From contig DHHV01000094.1 of assembly GCA_002403455.1 (NCBI GenBank), positions 1 through 26,710 of the forward strand: 26,710 nucleotides of DNA, in the 5' to 3' direction. The position numbers were made by a program, and so were the translations under genes. This DNA is from Hyphomonadaceae bacterium UBA4763 (GTDB lineage: Bacteria > Pseudomonadota > Alphaproteobacteria > Caulobacterales > Aquidulcibacteraceae). Of this stretch, positions 1 to 5,969 are shown in pieces (positions within the stretch are counted from its first letter, which is position 1; each line of letters opens with the position of its first letter). The notes beneath the pieces were generated by a model, which was given only the letters and a program-made list of their open reading frames with translations, was not told the origin of the DNA and did not search any database.

Positions 1-266
1 GGCGGATCGGAGGGCGCGGGCTTTGCGGCCGCGCGTGGCTTTGACGCGGATTTGGGGGGCAGGGCTGCCGACGCGGCCGGCGCGAGCGGCTGCGGCGCAG
101 TTTCAGGCGGCGATGGCTTTTTCACCGGTTTCTTTGGCTTCCCGCTCGACGCAGCGGCTTTTGCCGAGGCTGGCGCAGGCTGTTGGTCGACGGGGGGCGT
201 CGCCGCCGCGACGGGCAATGTCGCTTGTTCGGGGGCCGCTTTTTTCGTCGACTTTTTCTTGGCCAC
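1..266 (-). CDS. Lys/Ala/Pro-rich protein, N-terminal part only
   Basis: An open frame starts at a GTG at 264-266 on the minus strand and runs 88 codons off the left edge without a stop. A GGGGAG ribosome-binding site lies about 6 bases upstream of the GTG, which supports this start. The protein begins VAKKKSTKKAAPEQ and continues as low-complexity sequence with repeated KKP, KPAP and AAS motifs, so this part is basic and probably disordered. Such tails occur on histone H1-like proteins, topoisomerases, translocases and envelope proteins. No folded domain lies in the window, so I assign no function. The frame is coherent and the start well placed, so a real gene is likely. Confidence 0.6.
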   Translation of the reverse strand, partial: MAKKKSTKKAAPEQATLPVAAATPPVDQQPAPASAKAAASSGKPKKPVKKPSPPETAPQPLAPAASAALPPKSASKPRAAAKPAPSDP

Positions 267-397
267 CTGTGTCTCCCCGGTTGAGCGCGTTTTAATGCTT
301 AGGATCGCGGCGTCGGCGAAAAATCATTGTTTCGATCGGCATAACGTTGTTAATCTTGCGCCGAAAAGTAAAGTCTCCGCTCGTCATCGAGGGCGCG

Positions 398-829
398 ATG
401 AGACTTAAAAAAGCGAGACAAAGCCGCGTGACTCAAAATCTCTCCGTCATTTTGGGGGCGGCGCTGGCCTTGGCGGCGAGCGCTTGCGCCACGCGCGATG
501 CGTCCGACGAGGCCAAAGGCTGGTTTGCCGACCGCGCCGACGCCATGCGCGGCAAAGGCTTTCCCGACGTGCGCAATATCCCGCCGGCGCCGCGCGGCCT
601 GCGGGCGCTGGCCGATTGGGATAAGCTCGATGGGCAATTGCGCCAAGACTTGCTGGAGATGCTGGCGCTGGAAGACCCGCTCGACGCCACGCCGACCCAG
701 ATCGAGGAAGCGCGCCGTCTGATCGCCAGTTTCGACGCGGCGATCGGGGCAGAACCGCCGGCATTGGCCCGCGATTTCGTCGGATCGGCTTTGGAGGCGA
801 TCGAAGCGCCGCTGCGCCCGAAGCCATAG
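398..829 (+). CDS. Small predicted lipoprotein, unknown family
   Basis: The frame encodes 143 residues from ATG 398, with GAGG about 7 bases upstream. An in-frame TTG at 347 would add 17 residues ahead of the signal peptide and is less likely. The N-terminus has a basic start (MRLKKARQSR), a hydrophobic stretch and a lipobox-like ASAC, so an exported, Lgt-lipidated protein is predicted. The mature part is about 115 residues, charged and probably helical, with a central GFPDVRNIPPAPRG segment. I do not recognise the family. Its neighbours, the basic-tail gene on the other strand and an HTH gene downstream, give no functional clue. The lipobox has Ala rather than Leu at -3, which is tolerated but not ideal. 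Confidence 0.6.
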   Translation: MRLKKARQSRVTQNLSVILGAALALAASACATRDASDEAKGWFADRADAMRGKGFPDVRNIPPAPRGLRALADWDKLDGQLRQDLLEMLALEDPLDATPTQIEEARRLIASFDAAIGAEPPALARDFVGSALEAIEAPLRPKP

Positions 830-888
830 CCGGTGGCGGCGGAATTTGGCGAACATCTCCCGGTCCGAGACAGCCGATTTGATCGACC

Positions 889-909
889 TTTGTGATCAGA
901 TCGCACAAA
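889..909. promoter_or_regulatory. Inverted repeat, candidate operator of the HTH gene
   Basis: TTTGTG at 889-894 and CACAAA at 904-909 form a perfect 6-bp dyad with a 9-base centre. It ends 16 bases before the ATG of the HTH gene, just ahead of its GGAG site. HTH antitoxins usually repress their own promoter through such dyads. The position is seen in the sequence; the function is inferred. Confidence 0.4.
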
Positions 910-925
910 CCTATGGAGCCAAGTC

Positions 926-1225
926 ATGAGCGACGCATATCAAAGCATCAAGAAGGGCCTAGAGGATGCGCTCGCTTACGCCAATGGCGCGGCTATTGGC
1001 GCGCGCGTCCACCAGATCGAGGCGCCAGAGCCAAACGTGGCGGCTATTCGCGCCAGTGCGGGTCTGTCCCAAGCCGATTTTGCGCGAAGCATCGGCGTCG
1101 CGGTCGGCACGTTGCGCGGCTGGGAGCAGGGACGGCGCAAGCCGGACGGACCGGCGCGCGTGCTTCTGGCGCTGATCGAGAAGCGCCCGAATATCGTACA
1201 GGAAGCGTTGACGACTCTTCGGTGA
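926..1225 (+). CDS. XRE-family HTH regulator, HigA/NadS-like antitoxin without adjacent toxin
   Basis: The product is 99 residues; GGAG at 915-918 precedes the ATG by 7 bases. The first 35 residues are a helical leader. An HTH domain follows at about residues 38-75, with the family pattern of GLSQADFARSIGVAVGTLRG followed by WEQGRRKP and a GPARVLLALIEK helix. This matches single-domain HTH antitoxins that pair with RelE/HigB-type toxins. The toxin gene normally lies next to it, yet 830-925 is too short to encode one and a tRNA gene follows. The protein is therefore an orphan antitoxin or a domesticated transcription factor. The dyad at 889-909 suggests autoregulation. Family assignment is good; the DNA target and partner are unknown. 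Confidence 0.85.
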   Translation: MSDAYQSIKKGLEDALAYANGAAIGARVHQIEAPEPNVAAIRASAGLSQADFARSIGVAVGTLRGWEQGRRKPDGPARVLLALIEKRPNIVQEALTTLR

Positions 1226-1295
1226 CGGCGAACCCGCAACCGCCCCCCATGCGCATTTTTTTGGGGAGCTCGCGATAGGACCGCCGCGGATGAAA

Positions 1296-1371
<76 letters not shown>

Positions 1372-1461
1372 GCCGAAAGCGTTGGCGTTCCCAACGCGAG
1401 CGCAGGCCTATAGCCAAGGCCGGCGCGCTTGTCCACCGGGGTTTTTGCGTCTCCCCAACCC

Positions 1462-1929
1462 TCACCCCGCCCAATTCAACCGATCGAGCGCGCTTTGCAG
1501 AATGATCGCCGCGGCGGCGTGGTCGATCGCGGCGGCCCGTTTGGCGCGCGATAAATCCGCAGCGATCATGGCGCGTTCAGCCTCGGCGCTGGAAAGCCGC
1601 TCGTCCCACAACAGCACCGGCTTGCCAAACGCCGCGCTGACCTGGCGCGCCAAGGCGCTGGCGCGCTGGCTGGCCGGGCCTTTGGTGCCGTTCATGTTCA
1701 AGGGATGGCCAATGACAAAGCCGATCGCGCCGCGCGCTTGCGCGATCTCGGCCAAGGCGGCCAGATCGGCTGCCAGTTTGCTGCGCGTAATAGTGCGCAC
1801 CGGCGCGGCGATGCGCCGGTCGGGATCGCTGGAGGCGACCCCAAGGGTTTGCGTGCCCGGATCAATGCCGATCAGGGCCCCGCGGCTGGGCAAAGCCGCC
1901 TTGAATGACGCAAGATCAAAGTCCGCCAT
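1462..1929 (-). CDS. ruvX: Pre-16S rRNA nuclease / Holliday junction resolvase-like RuvX (YqgF)
   Basis: The 155-residue product has the usual YqgF length and RNase H-like fold motifs. These are GIDPGTQTLGVASSD near residue 20 with the first catalytic Asp, VIGHPLNMNGTKGP mid-protein, LWDERLSSAEAER with the acidic pair, and a C-terminal DHAAAAIILQSALDRL with the last Asp. The family processes the 5' end of 16S rRNA and was earlier proposed to cut Holliday junctions. I chose ATG 1929, which gives MADFDLASFKAALP as in alphaproteobacterial homologues; the frame extends further upstream but that part looks non-coding. No clear Shine-Dalgarno precedes this ATG. It diverges from gatC across about 100 bases, a common alphaproteobacterial arrangement. 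Confidence 0.93.
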   Translation of the reverse strand: MADFDLASFKAALPSRGALIGIDPGTQTLGVASSDPDRRIAAPVRTITRSKLAADLAALAEIAQARGAIGFVIGHPLNMNGTKGPASQRASALARQVSAAFGKPVLLWDERLSSAEAERAMIAADLSRAKRAAAIDHAAAAIILQSALDRLNWAG

Positions 1930-2030
1930 GCCAGCCAAGAGGCGCGCGACGCATGGCTCGTCAAGTCTGTTGCGCTGACCGCGCTTGGCTGTTAGCCGAC
2001 GAGCGTCAAACCCGCCCGCATGAGAGCCAG

Positions 2031-2318
2031 ATGAGCATCGACCTCGACACCGTTCGCAAAGCCGCGCGCCTGGCGCGCATCGCCATTCCGGAAGAGCGCC
2101 TGCCGGCTCTGCAAGGCGAGTTGAACGGCATTTTGGCCTGGATCGAGCAATTGCAGGAAGTCGATATCTCGGGCGTCGCGCCGCTCGCCTCGACTGTCGC
2201 CATGCAGCTGCCGATGCGCGAGGACCTGGTCGCTGACGGCTTTCAAGCCGCCGCCGTGGTGCGCAATGCGCCAAAGGCCGAAGATGATTTCTTCATCGTG
2301 CCCAAAGTCGTCGAATAA
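2031..2318 (+). CDS. gatC: Asp-tRNA(Asn)/Glu-tRNA(Gln) amidotransferase subunit C
   Basis: The product is 95 residues, normal for GatC. It begins MSIDLDTVRKAARLARIAIP, the typical N-terminal helix, and ends with the PMREDLVADGF and FIVPKVVE segments that wrap the GatA-GatB interface. GatCAB amidates Glu-tRNA(Gln), and often Asp-tRNA(Asn), in organisms lacking the direct synthetases; GatC stabilises the complex. The start at 2031 follows a GAGAG motif, and a longer in-frame start at 1905 would run through the intergenic region and can be dismissed. gatA follows after 29 bases, so co-transcription is likely. gatB is not in the window. Confidence 0.95.
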   Translation: MSIDLDTVRKAARLARIAIPEERLPALQGELNGILAWIEQLQEVDISGVAPLASTVAMQLPMREDLVADGFQAAAVVRNAPKAEDDFFIVPKVVE

Positions 2319-2347
2319 TCTCTGGCGCGTTTTTTCGTGGACCCATC

Positions 2348-3823
2348 ATGACAGAATTGACTAAATTGACGCTCGCCGAGGCGTTGGCGGGCTTGGACGC
2401 CAAGCGCTTTTCCGCAGTCGAGCTGACCGAGGCGTTCTTGGCGGCGATCGCGACCGCCAATCCGCATCTGAACGCTTTTGTGCTGGAAACGCCGGATAAG
2501 GCGCGAGCGATGGCGGCGGCGGCGGATGCGCGGCGGGCGCGGAGCGAGGCTTTGCCGCTCGACGGCGCGCCGCTGGGGATCAAGGATTTGTTCTGCACGG
2601 AAGGCGTGCGCACGACGGCATGCTCAAAAATCCTCGGCGACTTCACCCCGCCTTATGAATCGACCGTCACTGCGCATTTATGGCGCGACGGGGCGGTGAT
2701 GCTGGGCAAGCTCAACATGGACGAATTCGCCATGGGCTCGTCGAACGAGAGCTCGGCCTTTGGGCCCGTGGTCAATCCGTGGCGGCGGCATGCGTCGAAT
2801 GCGAGCCTTGTGCCCGGCGGCTCGTCCGGCGGTTCGGCGAGCGCGGTTGCGGCCGATTTGTGCCTGGCGGCGACGGCCTCGGACACTGGCGGGTCGATCC
2901 GCCAGCCGGCGGCGTTTGTCGGGGCGGTCGGCATCAAGCCGACCTATGGCCGCTGTTCGCGTTACGGGATGGTGGCGTTCGCCTCCTCGCTCGATCAAGC
3001 CGGGCCGATCGCCAAAACGGTCGAGGACGCGGCGATCATGCTCGCCAGCATGGCCGGGCATGATCCGAAGGATTCGACGTCGCTCAATTTGCCTCTGCCG
3101 GACTGGCGGGCGGCGACGAAGGCCTCCGTGAAGGGGCTGAAAATCGGCATTCCGAAAGAATATCGCGCGCCGGGCATGGCGGCCGAAATCGACGCTTTAT
3201 GGGCGCAAGGGGTCGAATGGCTGAAAGACGCCGGCTGCACGATCGTCGAGGTGTCGCTGCCGCATACGCGCTACGCGCTGCCGGCCTATTACATCGTCGC
3301 GCCGGCCGAGGCCTCGTCGAATTTGGCGCGCTATGACGGCATGCGCTATGGCTTACGGGTGGCCGGCAAGGATTTGACGGAAACCTATGAGCAAACCCGC
3401 GCGGCCGGCTTTGGTCCGGAAGTGCAACGGCGCATTTTAATTGGCGCTTATGTGCTGTCGGCCGGGTATTATGACGCCTATTATCTGCGCGCCCAGCAAG
3501 TGCGGCGGAAGATCCTCGGCGATTTTGAGGCGGCTTTTGCGCAGGTCGATGCGTTGCTGACGCCGACCTGTCCGAACCCGGCCTTTGGTTTTGGCGAGAA
3601 ATCCGGCGATCCGGTCGAGATGTATCTCAACGATATCTTCACGGTGACGGCGAATTTGGCCGGCCTGCCGGCGATGTCGGTGCCAGCGGCGCTGGATGGG
3701 CAAGGCTTGCCCTTGGGCTTGCAGGTGATCGGCAGAGCGCTGGATGAGGCGACCTGTTTTGCGGTCGGCTCGGCGTTGGAGCGGGCGGCCGGCTTCACGG
3801 CGCGGCCGACACGTTGGTGGTGA
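2348..3823 (+). CDS. gatA: Asp-tRNA(Asn)/Glu-tRNA(Gln) amidotransferase subunit A
   Basis: The 491-residue product is full length for GatA. It carries the amidase signature VPGGSSGGSASAVAAD and the Ser-cisSer-Lys triad: Lys79 in LGIKDLFCTEG, Ser159 in GGSSGGS and Ser183 in SDTGGSIRQPAA. GatA hydrolyses glutamine and passes ammonia to the GatB active site, where the aminoacyl-tRNA is activated. Other conserved segments include KLNMDEFAMGSSNESSAFGP and GIKPTYGRCSRYGMVAFASS. It follows gatC closely. Codons favour G in the third position, unlike polA on the same strand. Nothing is truncated. Confidence 0.97.
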   Translation: MTELTKLTLAEALAGLDAKRFSAVELTEAFLAAIATANPHLNAFVLETPDKARAMAAAADARRARSEALPLDGAPLGIKDLFCTEGVRTTACSKILGDFTPPYESTVTAHLWRDGAVMLGKLNMDEFAMGSSNESSAFGPVVNPWRRHASNASLVPGGSSGGSASAVAADLCLAATASDTGGSIRQPAAFVGAVGIKPTYGRCSRYGMVAFASSLDQAGPIAKTVEDAAIMLASMAGHDPKDSTSLNLPLPDWRAATKASVKGLKIGIPKEYRAPGMAAEIDALWAQGVEWLKDAGCTIVEVSLPHTRYALPAYYIVAPAEASSNLARYDGMRYGLRVAGKDLTETYEQTRAAGFGPEVQRRILIGAYVLSAGYYDAYYLRAQQVRRKILGDFEAAFAQVDALLTPTCPNPAFGFGEKSGDPVEMYLNDIFTVTANLAGLPAMSVPAALDGQGLPLGLQVIGRALDEATCFAVGSALERAAGFTARPTRWW

Positions 3824-3843
3824 TTTTTTTAGGAGCGCGCCTG

Positions 3844-4248
3844 ATGCTGCAGATCGATACGCTGGCGGAATGGATTGCGGCGGCAGCGTGTGTGGGCGGC
3901 GCAGGGCTGGGGCTCTATGGGCTGATCGACCCGGTCTGGGCGGCCAATCTGGTGCGCTTGCGCGGCGATGATCAGCGCCCTGGCGGCTTTGCCGAGTTTC
4001 GCGCCACCTATGGCGGCCTGTTTTTCGGCGCGCATTCCTTTGCGCTCGCAGTGCTCTTGATCAGCCCAAGCGCCACCAGCGCTGGCGCCTGCGCGGCGTT
4101 AGGATTTGGGTGGGGGCTGACGGCGTTTGGGCGGCTTGTTTCAATGATCCTCGACAAGACCGATACCGGCTTTAACCGGTTCTCCGTCCTCTTCGAGGCG
4201 GGATTTGGCGCGGCTTTGGTCAGCCCTTACGTGCTCGCGCATTTTTGA
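3844..4248 (+). CDS. DUF4345 family four-helix membrane protein
   Basis: The product is 134 residues from ATG 3844, with AGGAG at 3831-3835; a longer in-frame GTG start at 3814 would overlap the end of gatA and lacks such a site. Four hydrophobic helices are predicted at about residues 11-28, 55-73, 80-98 and 115-132. The motifs FRATYGGLFFGAH and GRLVSMILD match DUF4345, a family of small inner-membrane proteins without a known function. The gene starts 20 bases after the gatA stop, so it may be transcribed with gatCA. It converges with the acyl-CoA dehydrogenase across 16 bases, with no stem-loop terminator between them. Confidence 0.75.
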   Translation: MLQIDTLAEWIAAAACVGGAGLGLYGLIDPVWAANLVRLRGDDQRPGGFAEFRATYGGLFFGAHSFALAVLLISPSATSAGACAALGFGWGLTAFGRLVSMILDKTDTGFNRFSVLFEAGFGAALVSPYVLAHF

Positions 4249-4264
4249 GGGCGAGGGCCAGCGA

Positions 4265-5431
4265 TCAGCCTTCGTCGAATAATTCGCGCCCGATCAGAAA
4301 GCGACGAATCTCATTGGTGCCGGCCCCGATATCATAGAGCTTGGCGTCGCGTAATAGCCGCCCCGTCGGGTAATCATTGATATAGCCATTGCCGCCCAGC
4401 GCCTGGATCGCTTCGAGCGCGACTTTCACCGCACTTTCGCTGGCGTACAGGATCGCGCCGGCGGCGTCGCGGCGGGTGGTTTTACCGCTGTCGCAAGCCT
4501 TGGCGACGGCGTAGACATAAGCGCGCGCGGTCGAGAGCGCGACATACATGTCGGCGACCTTGGCTTGCATCAACTGGAAAGCTCCGATCGGCTGGCCAAA
4601 TTGCTTGCGCTCGCGCACATAAGGCAGAACGACGTCGAGCGCGGCCTGCATGATGCCGAGCGGTCCGGCCGCCAGCACGGCGCGCTCGTAATCGAGCCCT
4701 GACATCAGAACCCGCACGCCTTCGTTCAGCGGGCCCATGATATTGTCTTCGGGCACTTCGCAATCCTCAAAGACCAGTTCGGCGGTGTCCGAGCCGCGCA
4801 TGCCGATCTTGTCGAGTTTGGGGCTCACCGAGAACCCGGCCATGCCGCGCTCGATCAAAAAGGCGGTGATGCCGCGCGGGCCGGCATTGGGATCGGTTTT
4901 GGCGTAGACCACCAGGGTCTCCGCTTGCGGGGAATTGGTGATCCACATTTTTGTGCCGTTCAGCACATAGCGATCGCCCTTTTTGTCGGCGCGCAATCGC
5001 ATCGAGACGACGTCCGAGCCGGAGCCGGCCTCTGACATCGCCAGCGAGCCGAGATGGGCGCCTGAAATCAACCCGGGCAGATATTTGCGCTTTTGCGTCT
5101 CATTGCCCCAGCGGCGGATTTGGTTGACGCAGAGATTGGAATGGGCGCCGTAAGACAAACCCACGGACGCCGAGGCGCGGCTGACCTCCTCCATGGCGAG
5201 GCAATGGTGCAAATAGCCAAGGCCAAGCCCGCCCCATTCTTCCTCGACCGTGATGCCGTGCAGGCCGAGCTCGCCCATCGGCTCCCACAAATCGCGTGGG
5301 AATTCATTGGACTTGTCGATCGCCTCGGCGCGCGGGGCAATCTTGTCCTGGGAAAAACGAAAAGTGGTGTCGCGGATCATCTCGGCGGTCTCGCCGAGAT
5401 CGAAATCCAATTGGGGCGCGTTTTTGATCAT
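4265..5431 (-). CDS. ivd: Isovaleryl-CoA dehydrogenase
   Basis: The 388-residue flavoprotein has full acyl-CoA dehydrogenase architecture: N-terminal helical domain (to about 125), beta domain (about 126-240, with AMSEAGSGSDV and KMWITNS contacting FAD) and C-terminal helical domain. The catalytic Glu is Glu249 in GLDYERAVLAAGPLG, the helix-G position characteristic of isovaleryl-CoA dehydrogenases rather than the later position used by short- and medium-chain enzymes. C-terminal QALGGNGYINDYPTGR and IGAGTNEIRR are also typical. It oxidises isovaleryl-CoA to 3-methylcrotonyl-CoA in leucine breakdown and passes electrons to ETF. The usual partners, methylcrotonyl-CoA carboxylase and HMG-CoA lyase, are not in the window, so the gene stands alone here. 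Confidence 0.93.
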   Translation of the reverse strand: MIKNAPQLDFDLGETAEMIRDTTFRFSQDKIAPRAEAIDKSNEFPRDLWEPMGELGLHGITVEEEWGGLGLGYLHHCLAMEEVSRASASVGLSYGAHSNLCVNQIRRWGNETQKRKYLPGLISGAHLGSLAMSEAGSGSDVVSMRLRADKKGDRYVLNGTKMWITNSPQAETLVVYAKTDPNAGPRGITAFLIERGMAGFSVSPKLDKIGMRGSDTAELVFEDCEVPEDNIMGPLNEGVRVLMSGLDYERAVLAAGPLGIMQAALDVVLPYVRERKQFGQPIGAFQLMQAKVADMYVALSTARAYVYAVAKACDSGKTTRRDAAGAILYASESAVKVALEAIQALGGNGYINDYPTGRLLRDAKLYDIGAGTNEIRRFLIGRELFDEG

Positions 5432-5487
5432 GGCGCCCGATTAATCCGGTTCTCGGCGTCTGTGAAGCGGAGAACCAGGGTTCGCGC

Positions 5488-5574
5488 TTAATTCGCCCGC
5501 GTGCGGGTGACCAGGTAGAACACCGACACCAGGAAAGCGAGGCCGCCCAAGGCGGCGGCGAGCCATTTGGTCAT
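5488..5574 (-). CDS. Possible 28-residue single-helix membrane protein (doubtful)
   Basis: An ATG at 5572-5574 opens a short frame reading MTKWLAAALGGLAFLVSVFY followed by LVTRTRAN: one hydrophobic helix with a basic C-terminal end. The frame stays open further upstream to 5718, but that part (basic, Pro-rich) does not look coding. I see no good Shine-Dalgarno. It is the only candidate gene in 5432-5711. It could be a real small membrane protein or chance. Confidence 0.25.
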   Translation of the reverse strand: MTKWLAAALGGLAFLVSVFYLVTRTRAN

Positions 5575-5711
5575 TTCCGGAATGGCGGGACCAAGCTGCG
5601 GCTGAAGAGTTAACACGCCGCCGCGATCCGGAAAAAGGCGGCCTGCCAATTGTCGCGGATGCGCCCGGCGCTTATGTGCGAGAGAAATCCTTGGCTTGAT
5701 CGAGCATCCTT

Positions 5712-5906
5712 GTGCCACTCATCGCATTGTTTATTGTCCTGGCAATTGTAAGCGCTATTGGCTGCGCCCTTTACACCCGCGCCGGCTTTGCCGCCAAAGA
5801 TCGGCTGAACCCGCCCTTGCTGCCGCCGCGGCTAATGGCGGTGCTGGCCGGCGGGGCGACCTTTGTCTCCCTGCTCGGGCTGGTGGTGGTCGCGTTGAGG
5901 GGGTGA
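5712..5906 (+). CDS. Small two-helix membrane protein, hypothetical
   Basis: The frame starts at GTG 5712 and encodes 64 residues with two clear hydrophobic segments, about residues 2-22 (PLIALFIVLAIVSAIGCALY) and 42-62 (MAVLAGGATFVSLLGLVVVA), joined by a charged loop AAKDRLNPPLLPPR. That layout looks like a real inner-membrane protein. The ribosome-binding site is weak and the start is uncertain. It ends 63 bases before polA on the same strand. I do not recognise a family. Confidence 0.5.
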   Translation: MPLIALFIVLAIVSAIGCALYTRAGFAAKDRLNPPLLPPRLMAVLAGGATFVSLLGLVVVALRG

Positions 5907-5969
5907 CAGCCCCCCGCTTGCCACAGCGCCCAACCGCGCCTACCCCTTCCCCACCACCCAGGAGCCCCC

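Noticed and set aside
830..925. Toxin gene remnant upstream of the HTH regulator
   Set aside because: The 96 bases hold no frame resembling a RelE/HigB fragment; only a dyad and a ribosome-binding site are visible.
1249..1262. Terminator after the HTH gene (ATGCGCAT plus a run of seven T)
   Set aside because: The palindrome has no loop and cannot form a stable hairpin; the surrounding CCCC/GGGG pairing is too weak to trust.
1956..2004. Inverted repeat GCTCGTC/GACGAGC between ruvX and gatC
   Set aside because: Seven-base arms 35 bases apart in GC-rich DNA can occur by chance, and no promoter fits it.
5575..5718. N-terminal extension of the 28-residue frame to 76 residues
   Set aside because: The added part is basic and Pro-rich, has no start context and overlaps the promoter region of the plus-strand frame.
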